DNA of 64,000 nt from Phlebiopsis flavidoalba (taxonomy: Eukaryota; Basidiomycota; Agaricomycetes; Polyporales; Phanerochaetaceae), in contig JAOCPU010000007.1 in the NCBI GenBank assembly GCA_035772785.1, positions 62,001 through 126,000 on the forward strand. The letters are read 5' to 3'. Below the pieces are notes generated by a model. The model worked only from the letters and a program-made list of their open reading frames with translations. It did not search any database and was not told the origin of the DNA. Of this stretch, positions 27,987-38,464 are shown piece after piece. The position numbers were made by a program, and so were the translations under genes. How positions within the stretch are numbered: position 1 is the stretch's first letter; every line of letters starts with the position of its first letter.

Positions 27987-30478
27987 ATGTCGCGGTCTCC
28001 GCGCAGCCTTGCAGGTCCCTCGAGGACGCCATCTCGCTCCGGGACGCCAGTGCCTTCATCTCGTCTACCGCTGGGCCAATCCCGGTTCTCCACTCGGCAC
28101 CCTCCTTGACCTCGCTGGCGGGTATACAGTCGTGCACCATCTGTCGTGCCCACACCTATGTCTACTACCCCACCTGCCGTCAGCGAGAGCCTCTCTGGCC
28201 CGTCGTCTTCTATGCACCTCAATCTGGGACCTGCCTTCTGAAGGCATACTCGTCCCGGAGCCAGAGATAGAGGTCGAGATCCAGCGACGGGGATGCAGCG
28301 ACCGCGTCCTGGGCACGGATAGACGATCCGCTGCGGTGACGAAGAGGCCAAGAGGCATCTTAGGAGAGCAGCTTCGGAGGACATTAAGTCACAGAAACGG
28401 CAGAGACACCCGGATGAGCGGTGCGTATGTGTCCTCACTTTCCCATGTGCATTGCTCACAATGCACAGAATCCCCCGGATACCTCGACCTGAATAACAAG
28501 CGGAAAGGCAAAGAAGTTTGACAAGGACACGATGTACTGATCTTGGTCTACGCATATACGCGCATCATACATCCACCGTAAACTCGCGATATTGTTGACG
28601 TTTCCATGAGGCTCTCCAGCACCAAATGACTAGTCCCGCCTCGCGAAATATGTTTTGTCCTCACCGACGTGCTGGCAAGACCCGTGTTCATAAAGCCGTG
28701 AGACGAACGACGACAACAATCACCTCCGTTATCGGCCTGCATGCAGGCCCTCATCTCCGTCTTCCTCGACGATAATGACAAGATTCCTGTTTTCGGCTGG
28801 GTATCAACGCGGGTAGGACGCGCATTACATTCCTCTTGCGACTCATCCGTTGTATTACGCGTGTGTTTCGTCATGTGGTGCGGCCAGAATCTGTGGTGCG
28901 TAGACCTCATCTGTCCGGCTCAGTGTTTGTAAAGAATGCACTAATGTTGGCGAAGCAAGACCGGGGCGCTTCCACACTTGGAGCTAGTCGTAGCACCTGT
29001 GCAAATTCTCAGCTGTCGTCGTCCGCTGAAACAGCTGCTGCGCTTATGTTTGAGCGCAGGAACATTTTTGATCTCAGGCGGACTTAGCTCAGTGTCAGTG
29101 AACACAATCTATCCATAAGCCCTTGTTCTTAGCTCTACTGTTATCATTTTGCAGGTGCCACGAACCATTGCCTCCTATTCCGCTGCTTCAATACGAGACT
29201 GGAGTTGGAGCAGCCTTGCGGGTGAGCACTGTTCCTCGCCACAAATGTCTTAAAGGCATTGACCCGGGCCTACTTACGGAAGACGGATCTCGCCGTAACG
29301 GCGCTAGTACCCGACGTCCCCCCCCGATAGATCAAGGTACTAAAACATTTACACTTCAGTCGTGCCTAGCGTAATTTTCTTGTGCTCAGATGTGACGCTT
29401 GTAGGAACATTCTCTACGTTATCCTCGTCGCGCAGGGGCGTGTCATCACCCTTGTCCGACTCAAAGAAGCATTCGATACACCTCCTCTGGTAACCGCCAT
29501 CATATATCTACCCTTCACGCTTCTGTCCTTTCTCACCTCCTCTGTCTCTTAGACCAAATCCACATCCTCATCAATACGGCTATACTCACCCTCCATCATC
29601 AAACTCCTCCGCCTCGGCCTCCTGGCTGCCCCATATGCCTGCCCAAATTCAACCCCTCCGCCTTCGTCAACGCCTACGTCTCCTTCCTCCGGGCGGTCCG
29701 ACGACAACCCGCCGCCCACCTTTTTCGGTGCCCTCCACACCCACCCCGGGACGCCCCGCCCTCCTCCCCCGCCCCCTCTCCCCCGGCCTCGACAAACAGC
29801 GTCCCGCGCAAGACACAGACGCAGAAATCGGCCCTCGTCCTGCGTGAGCGGCCTCGCGGACCTTTTGAGGCCGTTGCGCGGGTGGTGCGGCGACCGCCTC
29901 CGCGCAGCTCGAGCGGGACGGGCTGCTGCGCGCGCTCGAGGGCGCGATTGCGCGGGGCGGGACGGAGTACGGTGGCGTCGCGGACGTGCGCGTGCCGGGC
30001 CTGCGGCCATTTCTTGTACAAGAGCCGTGCGCTCGTGCAGGTGACCGCGCCGGCGTATGAGGAGCCGTATGAGGACGTCGCTGAGCGGTCGCAGGTGCGT
30101 GTGTTGTTGTGTTTTTTGTTCTGGGTAGGGGCTGATGGAGAGCAGGTTGATTACGCTGTACCAGGTTGTGTATGATGCGATCATGCCCAAGTCGGGCCAT
30201 GGAGGGGACGCTGAAGCTGCAGTATATACGCACGGAGCGCGAGAGCGTGCTCGGATGGGTGCGTCCGGTTCTGCCTTTCGCTGTGTGGTGTTCGGGTCTG
30301 TGACCGTCATGTACGCAGATCACCCAGCCGTTTGAGCTCTACTCACCGGGGTCGCCATGTCGCCGCTGCTTCCCAAGAGCGGCGCGTTCGTCGGGCCAAA
30401 CGCGGCCAAACGCGATCGCGCGGTGGTGCACAAGGAGGAGAAGCGGCTGTTCCTCCCGTGACGCGGCCTGTGTTCTGA
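27987..30478 (+). CDS. MON1: Vacuolar fusion protein MON1
   Basis: With CCZ1 it forms the guanine nucleotide exchange factor for Rab7/Ypt7, needed for endosome-to-vacuole fusion and autophagy. The start MSRSPRSLAGPSRTPSRSGT opens a Ser/Pro-rich disordered N-terminus. The core begins with MQALISVFLDDNDK (28741) and AGRTRITFLLR, followed by LMFERRNIFDLRR (about 29046), DVLYVILVAQGRVITLVR (about 29395-29450), CLPKFNPSAFVNAYVSFLR (about 29640) and CVSGLADPFEAV (about 29838). The most conserved block, PGLRPFLYKSRALVQVTAPA..YEEPYED (about 30000-30075), then precedes LITLYQVVYDAIM, LKLQYIRTE and ITQPFELY (about 30320). The end near 30478 (VF stop) matches the family C-terminus. At least six exons; several one-base shifts, most in the GC-rich 29.7-30.0 kb part. 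Confidence 0.9.
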
Positions 30479-30751
30479 GTTACAAAATGTACTCGTGGTT
30501 TGTATCTCATGTTATCACTACTGTTTGGATATCTGCAATCACAACTTCTGTAATTGCATCGCAAAAAGTACAGTACACAGCACGTTTGTGCGTACGCTGG
30601 GCCAAGCTAGCAAGTCCATAACAAACTAGGGAGGGGTATTCTATCCGGTGCACGATCCCCAGGAAAAAGAAGAACGAGAAACACATTTTACAGCTAACAC
30701 CTCAATCCCTGCAGACAAGAAAGAGTAAAAACCAAAACAGAGGGCCCAATC

Positions 30752-32166
30752 TAGCCATTGGTGCCCGAGCCCCAACAGCGACTCGGCGTCTCAGCCTGCA
30801 CCGGCGTCGCCGACCGCACTCGACGAGCCCCGCCCGACTGCGCCGGCAGGGAATTCGAGGCTGGTTGCACCACGCAAACGCGTCACAGAGCCCGTCGGCG
30901 AGGAGCTCATCTGGAGGAGCAGTGACGCGGCACTTCGTCCTCGGGCGTCCAGCTCGGCGAGACACTCGGCGACGCGCTCGAAGAGCCGGCGCCGCGCGGG
31001 CAGCGCGATGTGCATGCTCTTGCTTGCGCTCGGCAGTGAGCTGCGGCAAACACCCCCCTATATACAATGTGCGCGGGGCCCGGGAGCATGAGTGCCGGCG
31101 GGGGCTTGGGCCTGCGAGGTGTGAGTGGGACGCGGAAGGAGCCTGAGAGCGGTTGGCGGGGGCGTGGGGAGTGTGCGAGGAGTGGCTGCGCGTGGGGGCT
31201 CGGGGAGGTCAGAGGGCAGGCAGCTCGGGTCGATATGTAGGGGTTGCGGGAGTCCACGACGAGCCATGGGCGGGAGGCAGGGGGATTGGCTGGGTGCTTT
31301 GGAGGACGAGGGCGCTCGAGAGCGGCGATTGGTCATGTGCCGTTTCGCAGAGGCCTGTTCGCGCGCGCTCGTCGTCGCGCCTCGTCACATCTCGCGTCGT
31401 CGCCTCCCCCATCGAGGGACCTCGACGTCGAACCGTCCGCGTCATGTGCCTTGCGTTCTCCGGCTCGCCGAAGGGGGCTGTCGTACGGGCTGGGGGGACA
31501 CCGGCGCACTCGCACTGCACGACACACTTGAGCAGCGCTCGCACCCGCGCATCTCGAGCTGTCCGCACGCCCGCGCTCGATGAGCTCCTGGACATTACGA
31601 CACCGTCTTGACGAGCAGTCGAGCTTGTAAAGACTCCTTCTCGCCCTTGCCCTTCTCCTCGACCACGGGCAGCGGCGTGCCGAGCGCGACCGCACGCTGC
31701 TCTCTTCCGCCGTCTGGCGACGCGAGATCTCTCCGCATCAGCGTCGCCGAGCGTCTCTGTTGATCATTCGTACTCCGTACCGCGCATTCTTCGATGCGCG
31801 AGTTCGGTGCTCATCACAGCTTCCGCTGCGACTCCCGCCGCTGGTCCGAGCGGCGAGGAGCGGGCCCGGGCTTGCACGGCCGCGACGAGTCTTGGGCTGC
31901 CGGGGGACGGCTCGACCGGGCGTCGTACTCGTCTTCGATCGGAGGGACGAGTCGCGGGCGATGGGCGCCGCCGTACTCGTGGTTTCGGGCTGGTGTAGCG
32001 TTGTCCCGCGGCAAGGGATTAGTAGGGGGAGCGGAAGCGCCTGGGGCGCTGAGGGTCGTTTTGCAGCGGGTTTTTGTGCTGGAGGCAAGACGGGGCTATC
32101 TTCTGACTCGGCTCGCGGCGCCCGTTTGGGTACACTTTTGCCGTGGTTGGGGTTTGACACAGGCAT
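30752..32166 (-). CDS. uncertain GC-rich gene, unknown product
   Basis: I do not recognise a family. On the minus strand, long GC-rich open stretches in shifting phase give an Arg/Pro/Ser-rich N-terminal part (from 32166, MPVSNPNHGKSVPKRAPRAE), a charged, helix-prone middle (about 31600-31740), a Pro/Thr-rich linker (about 31080-31260) and a helical C-terminal segment (LPARRRLFERVAECLAELDA, about 30955-31005), ending near 30752. Start, exon joins and even coding status are uncertain. The opposite strand also has long frames, as GC-rich DNA often does. Convergent with MON1. Confidence 0.3.
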
Positions 32167-33873
32167 TGAACGTATGGAGGCGCTGTCTCCCTAGTCCTTC
32201 TGGCTGCGATACCGGACCTATGGCGACCGGACACGACGGAGCCGGGTGGCCACTGTGGTGCTCCGTTGTGACGACAGGGGTGGAGCGTAGAGGGGATAGT
32301 CTGGGGGACAGCGGACGGCCGGGGGTCTCCTTTCAGTAGGACGAATTGGAGATTAGAAAGTAGAAACTGGGTCCAGCTCCGCTGGCAACACCTCCGAGAA
32401 ACGTGTGGCGAACCAGACCCTCAGTGCACTCACTTCATCTGCCCTCGGCACGGATACCCATAGTCTCTGGCTGCGCTGATTGGTATGCGGCCCTCCCCAC
32501 CGTGTTCCCCTCCCCCCCACGGTAGCTTGCTGTGCCTTCTCCACCCGGCGCCCTCCCCTTGTCGCCTGCCCGTTCACTGAGCCCAGCTGTCATACGGTCT
32601 GCACCGAAGGGCCACCCTCGCAGCAATATGAGCCGTTCCGTGTGCAGGGCCCATGTGAGTCACCACGCGCTTGACAATCTTTAGTGCTCTTGACACACGC
32701 TCCAGGAAAGCGCGAAGCATCAGCACCCCCCACAGAATCTGAGTCCGCAAGAGTTCACAACCGGCGTCATCAGACTGTCCCCCCCCCCCCCCGTTCGCGC
32801 AGTTCGCACGGTGTGTGCATACTTGTGATGTTCTAGATGCGAACCTTGCGCAATGGCATAACACCCTCGGCTCCAGCGGGCTGCTTCGCGCCATTGGGTG
32901 AATATGCTGCACGGGCCAATATCGCGCGAGTGACCTCTACAATCACGCAGCATCATCAGCATCAGTTTGACGCGGCAGTCAAGAGCACAGACCTTGGGGG
33001 GCTCGATAGGAACAACTTGTGGCTTTATGAAAATGCTACCCTGTCGATAACACGAGGCCAACGTGGTCAAGGCAATTTTTAAGAACGCCCGTCCAAGTCC
33101 ACTCCGAACACACTTCGAACGCACGTGCATATCGCCATGCCCGCAACTCGACGGCCTTGATATGTTGACCTTCTTCCTACTCCAGCCACCTTTTCGTGAC
33201 ACGGTCCCTGTTATCGTCAGAACAGAGCGCAGCGGGGCTCGGTGCAGTCCAGTGCCGCTTCCGTGTGGTCTGGTGCAGCCGCTTTGCTGTACGTACAGAG
33301 GCCAATCACCGTCCCGAAGCAATGCACGCTCGCCCGTTCTATATCATCATGTCACCTGTAGGATACGGAGTGTGTGAACGCTCGCTCATGGATCACACTA
33401 CTCACCGTGGGCGAGCACTGCTCAATCCAACCGCGCGGCACGACTGTGCAACGCCTCGACGCGTTGATAACACCGTTTTCGGCCGATCAGTTGTGGGACA
33501 ATACGCTGTTCGTAGGATTCTAGAGTTACGACGGACTATTCCTAGACTTGGGTAGATGTCAATGTGAAGGTAGGATCGTCGCGCATATATGAAGCACTCA
33601 CTCTCATAATGATCATGGCCCTAGACCACACTGTTGCAGGTAGCAGATCCACCGCGCAGGTTGACCATCTCGGAGCAAGCCAGCATACGTGCTACTTTTG
33701 CTTTCATGAAAGTGCGTTCCTTGTCCATGATTGCACAGTCATGACCGTCCTCACCCAAGCTCTCGCCCGCCAGTGGCCGCGAGGCAAGGAAACACATAGA
33801 CGCCAACAGCCAGGCGCCTCGCCACATGGCACAAAGCTGATTATGTAATGCACTTCACAGAAACAGTGGATCG
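32167..33873. other. unassigned 1.7 kb stretch
   Basis: No recognised gene. Contains a poly-C run (32779-32792) and, at 33621-33827 on the minus strand, a 68-residue frame with a signal-peptide-like start (MWRGAWLLASMCFLASRPLA) and five cysteines, unsupported by homology. Confidence 0.35.
32779..32792. repeat. poly-C tract, 14 C
   Basis: Third long cytosine run of the window, in intergenic sequence. Confidence 0.8.
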
Positions 33874-34960
33874 TTGTCACTTCTTGAACTCAACCTTCAC
33901 GCTCTTTACTCCCTACTCAGCGCCGACGCCGACTGTCTCTCCTTCGTTCTCTCCTCTGCATACCTGAAGCAGAGTATTTATTATACGATCAACTTGCGAT
34001 CATGCACCGCTCACATCTGTCTCGGAGCGCCCTTTCTCTTGGCCCTCGTTATACTTCAACAAGCAAGGCGTACTCCAACAAACAGAGGACCTTCGGTCGT
34101 AAACATATATGCCCAGGAAACTGACGAGAGCACTATTGTGGTGGATGATGAGCTGCCGTCGATCGTTGTGGAGGATCTCTCGTTGAACACGAACAACAGC
34201 TCGGCACTCTACTCTGGGCAAAGTTTCCTTGGGAAGACGGTCCGTGATCACAGTGGTCGACACTCCGTGGCGACGTGGCGATATCAAACCCGGTTTTGGG
34301 AGATCCCCTGCGTCTCCATGGCTCAATGAGCAAACCTTGGTTGCGACCCCGCGTCTTAAGCCAAAGGGTTCGGCCGTGAAGAAAGTCACCTTCAGCACTC
34401 CACTTGAGCAGTATCCAAAGTCGCCTCCGCTTGGATTCGTTCAGTCTTCGAGCGCTAGGTCCCTTGACTCGGTAGTCCAGGTACTACATTCGACGGGCAC
34501 TGTTCCGTTGGCAGAACCTTTGCCAGATAATTCACAGCGCGCTGAAGAAGTCGAGGACCCTTTCCGAGCGGATAGCCTTACCGAAAATCATTCGACGTAC
34601 CTGTGCAGTGAAGAGCAACGTACAAAACCGCTTGTGGACGAGCCTAGACCGTCTGCTGCGGTACGCAAGCTTCGAAAGCGCGTTCGAAGCCAGAACCTAC
34701 GCGACTTGTATACCCAAATCCCGAACACTCCTACCGGAATTAAAAATCAGCACATGCCTATCACATCGGAACCAGTCTATTCTTTCGAATATCAACTCAC
34801 CTTGGCTATTTTGGACGCGTTGGACAGCTCGCCGAAGAAACGTAAAATTACGGCCGGGCAGGACGTGGACAAGAAACCCAAGCTCTTGACGATTACCGCC
34901 TCTCAGCGTCTTGGCGGTCTTAGACGACGTCTTGGCTTGCCTGGGAGTCCATTTGCCTGA
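33874..34960 (+). CDS. unknown basic protein
   Basis: No family recognised. Two overlapping frames join by a one-base shift near 34225. The first carries an acidic stretch (DESTIVVDDELPSIVVEDLS, about 34120-34180). The second (34229-34960) runs from SVITVVDTPWRRGDIKPGFG through polar, disordered sequence to basic patches (KLRKRVRSQNLRDLY; SSPKKRKI, about 34830) and ends GLRRRLGLPGSPFA. The basic clusters suggest a nuclear protein, which is inference only. Codon-level coherence over 700 bases and a clean stop argue that it is real. The first 60 residues of the upstream frame are hydrophobic and may not be coding; an ATG at about 34001 is an alternative start. Confidence 0.5.
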
Positions 34961-35555
34961 GGACGTCGCGTCGTCTTCGAAGTTCGCGTGTGCGGTGGTA
35001 TGTCGTTTCTCGCGAGAAAAGTCCCCCTTCGCTGATCTCGCGTGTGCACAGTGGCTGCCTATTTTTTGTACGATCAACTAGCTTTGCGTAACTTGCCTTG
35101 AAAACCGCATGCAATTTATTGTGATGGACGTTGACATGATGGCGGAGGTCAGAGCTTGTGTACACAGTCGTGGATCAAGCCCATCCCGAGACCTGCGGTG
35201 CGCCTTTCACCAAGGACCGTGTGTGCAACGGCTATGTGGAATGGCGGATTGAGGAGGAGTCTAAAAGGGTCCTCAGCAGTCCAGTCGCGGTCGTCGACAA
35301 GCGGAGCTGGTTGACGTGATGATCGTACTGTTCCGGTCAAACGGCACGAAACGCTTTTCAGGCACGCGGCATTCCGATAGAATCAAGCACGAATCAATCT
35401 CCGCCAGATCCGAGCAAGCACAAAACCAGCAACCGCTGTCCTTGTCTCTCACTTTCGTTCCCCCACCGCTTTACAGCACTCAGCAACGCTCTCGCCGCTT
35501 TTCAGCGCACCCTTCCACTCACTTACCTCACATTCTTTTTTCTAACTAAGAAAAC
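34961..35555. promoter_or_regulatory. intergenic with CT-rich promoter
   Basis: About 600 bases. The last 110 (from about 35440) are rich in C and T and run to the start of the KNH-like gene. A fungal core promoter is likely. Nothing else recognised. Confidence 0.4.
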
Positions 35556-36458
35556 ATGTTCGGTTCCGCGCTCTCGTTGCTCTTGCTGTCCCCTCCCCGC
35601 AGCCTTCGCTGCCATTTCTGTGCGTAGCAACCGCTCTTTTGCAAAGGCTGTCTAACTCATGTGCAATGTAGATGACTGCTCCCGTCGCCAGCACTAGCTG
35701 GCAAGCCGGTCAACAGCAGGTCATCAGCTGGATGGACGATGGCAAGGCTCCTTCTCTCGCAGACATGGGTGTCTGCATGGTTTCCATTTACGTCGGTAGC
35801 CAGGACACAACAGGTAAGAGTCCCTTCCAAATGTCTTCGTGTACATTTGACTCATTACCTTTCCTTCACAAAGACTCAGCTCCAGTTGATCTCGAACAAC
35901 GTCATGTTGCTCAGACTGGCTCTGTTGCCTTCACCCTGACCCTAGCATTGGTGGCAACAGCAACTCCTAGTCAAGTGAAACTTGTTGGCGCGAAGTGACA
36001 GACACTTATATATTCTCAGCTTCATCCGTATCGAGTCGACCACCCTCAAGGATTCGGCGAACCCTCAGTTCAACGTTGAGGCGTTCTCCGCCAAGTTTCA
36101 CGTGAGTAGCGCGGACTCGCGGGATCCCATCTGTCTAACATCTCCACTAGCCTGAGCGGCATGTCTGGCACCTTCAACTCGACCGTCCAGGCCCAGATCG
36201 TACGCGGGTAACAGCAAACACCGCTGGCTCTTCCTCCGCTGCGGCAGGTAGCTCGACCCCCGCTGCTTCCAGCACCAGCGCCAGCTTTGGCTGCCTCGAG
36301 CAAGTGCTCCTCCTCCTCCAGTATAAGCTCGGCCAAGAGCACCGGGCTCTGCTACCCCTACTGGTGCCATGGCTCGACCAACGGCGCTGCTGACATCTTC
36401 GCGAGCGCTGGCCTTGTCGGCACTGTTGCTGTCTCTCATCGGCGCCATGCTCCTCTAA
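35556..36458 (+). CDS. KNH/Kre9-like GPI-anchored wall protein
   Basis: Secreted cell-surface protein of the same family as 26425-27658. Signal peptide MFGSALSLLLLLS.., then an intron ending near 35671, then the mature start TAPVASTSWQAGQQQVISWM. The KNH-like fold continues DDGKAPSLADMGVCMVSIYV, TQLQLISNNV (about 35875), VAFTPDPS, RIESTTLKDSANPQFNVEAF (about 36028) and LSGMSGTFNSTVQAQI (about 36150-36200). A short Ser/Ala-rich linker follows, and the hydrophobic tail (LSALLLSLIGAMLL) fits GPI attachment. The stop at 36456-36458 is fixed by the tail frame. Several exon joins are one base out of phase. Its Ser/Thr region is much shorter than in the paralog. Confidence 0.8.
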
Positions 36459-37076
36459 GAAGATCGTGGTCATTTAGAAACTTGCTCCCATCTATCGCTG
36501 TATGAACTCTTGCTTTTTCGTAATCACCCGCTTTGGAATTCATTTCATTCTTCTCATTGTTCGGGGTTCGGTTTGGATATGCCTCTCGGGTTCGTAGTAC
36601 CATCCGACCTTGGTCGCTCAGCTCGTACGACAACGACGTCTCTCATGATGTGACACCCTTTTTACACGCCGACTGGCCTAGCTTACCTTCTTTAATACGA
36701 CGGGCTCGCACTGCAGCTTTAATTGTATACACGAGTCGTGTGATATCAGTTTGTTTCCGTGGTGAGAACATTGCTATGGCGGATCGCCGCCGTCCGTTTA
36801 GCTTTCACCACAAAGGTACACAGACAAGCGTATATTCGCCTGCATGATCTCGTTCACTTCAACATCCCCCACCCCCTCACTCTGCCTCCTGCCCTCTTCT
36901 CCTGGGCTGACCTCAAATAGCAACCAGCAAGGCCTTTCTCAGCTCCGTCTCAATACGTGGCGTGCACATGTCCAGCACAAGAGCAGGTGCACGGTTACTC
37001 CTGTTCTCACGTCATATTCTGGCTGCCCCACGTCCTGCCCTCCCTCTCCCCGTCTCGTTGTTGGTACACACGCGCC
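36459..37076. promoter_or_regulatory. intergenic, promoter of the MoCF gene
   Basis: About 620 bases. The stretch 36860-37070 is CT-rich and leads into the start of the next gene; the rest shows nothing I can support. Confidence 0.35.
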
Positions 37077-38348
37077 ATGTCTACCACGGAAAACCAAACA
37101 ACAGGTGCTGTCGCGCCACAAGCCCAGGTTGCTCCTGCACAAGAGGAGAAGAAGCTATATAATTTCCCAGTGTCGGATGTCCCACAGAACCCATTAGGAG
37201 AGGGGAAGTATATCAAGACTGCTGCTGCGTTGGTTATTGGGTGAGTCTTGGGAGTCGAGCAGCTTGACAGCGGGGTGTTTGAAGCATTTGCAGAGACGAG
37301 ATTTTGAATGGCAAGACTCTAGATCGCAATTCAAACTACTTCGCGCGGTATTGCTTTGAGCAGGGCGTAGAGCTGTAAGTTATACTTCCCCTTCAGAGAC
37401 CGTGTCGTGTGCGCGTAGCTCAAGTATGACGTGAACAGCAAGCGTATTGAAGTCATTGCAGACGACGAGGAAGAGATGTATGTACATTCGAGATGACTAG
37501 ATTGAAGAGATGCTCATTTTGCCATCCCAGAATTGAGGCCAGCCGAAGAATGGTACAGAACTATGACTTTGTTATTACGTCTGGTGGTATAGGACCTACT
37601 CACGATGGTAAAGCAAGCCATCTATCCTGATAGTACTCATGATGACACCCTTACTTTCTAGACATAACCTACGCGTCTCTTGCAAAGGCATTCAACCAGC
37701 CCCTCGTTCACCACGCAGAGACCCTCCGTCGCATGGCTGTCATGTCCCAGCACCGTACCGACATTGCGAATCAGACCGACGAACAACGCGCCGCGAGAGA
37801 ACGCATGGGCGCTCTTCCCAGCCCAGGCCGAAGTGCTATACACTTCTTCTGAGATATGGGTGGTAGGTCGATGCTCCTGCGACTTCAGTCCGTGTCGCTA
37901 ACAGTGGAATAGCCCGTAGTGCGTCTGGAGGGCAAGTTATGCGTCTTCCCGGGTATCCCGAGGCTGTTCCAGACGATGCTGAATGGGCTAACACCGTACC
38001 TTCCACTCACCCGCCGCCAAGCGAGCGACCGTTCAGTGCAGCAAGTCTTCACTTCGTACGTTCCCTCAAACCGTGATTTTCCGTCCGGTACTCATCTTAG
38101 CTCAGACGGCCTGAGTCCTCCATCGCACCCTACCTCACTGACCTCCAAGCGCGGACGAAAGAGCACGGCATCCGTATCGGCTCATATATCCCTTACTTCA
38201 GCACGGCGTATACGTGTCTTTCATCGGCCAAGACAGGGACATCATTGGCAAGTTCGCGGAGGAGACCGCGAAGGCATTAGACGGTAGACTTGTCTCGGAC
38301 GAGGAGGCGAGAGAGATGGTGAAACAGAAGGAAAAGGGGGCCATCTGA
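37077..38348 (+). CDS. MoCF (molybdopterin-binding) domain protein
   Basis: Belongs to the MoCF_biosynth/CinA-N fold that binds molybdopterin or nucleotides; in animals this domain is the N-terminal half of FAD synthase. Reading from MSTTENQTTGAVAPQAQVAP, the domain starts KTAAALVIGDEILNGKTLDR (37218 on), continues NSNYFARYCFEQGVEL, KRIEVIADDEEEI and RRMVQNYDFVITSGGIGPTH (37553-37606), with DDITYASLAKAF right after. SGGIGPTHDD is the family signature. The later part reads LEGKLCVFPGIPRLFQTMLN (about 37922) and LPYFSTAYTCVSFIGQDRDI-like sequence, ending LVSDEEAREMVKQKEKGAI. Five or so introns. A one-base insertion is evident at 37807-37809 (ATGGGCGCT for ATGGCGCT). No PAPS-reductase half was found, so this is the stand-alone fungal form. 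The gene converges on ORC3, 116 bp away. Confidence 0.88.
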
Positions 38349-38464
38349 CGGCCGTCTTGAACGTAGTCAATTAATTTGGAATGGATTGTTAGGGCCGGAG
38401 ACATCCTGTAGGGTACAACAGCACATAACCTGAAGACATAATATAAATCGAATAAGCATCTAAT

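Noticed and set aside
29078..29100. tRNA-like 5' sequence (GGACTTAGCTCAGT)
   Set aside because: It lies in the MON1 exon end/intron, and no T-loop or acceptor-stem complement follows within 80 bases.
29549..30310. Minus-strand open frame of 253 codons
   Set aside because: Antisense to clearly recognisable MON1 exons; Arg/Pro-rich composition typical of GC-rich antisense frames.
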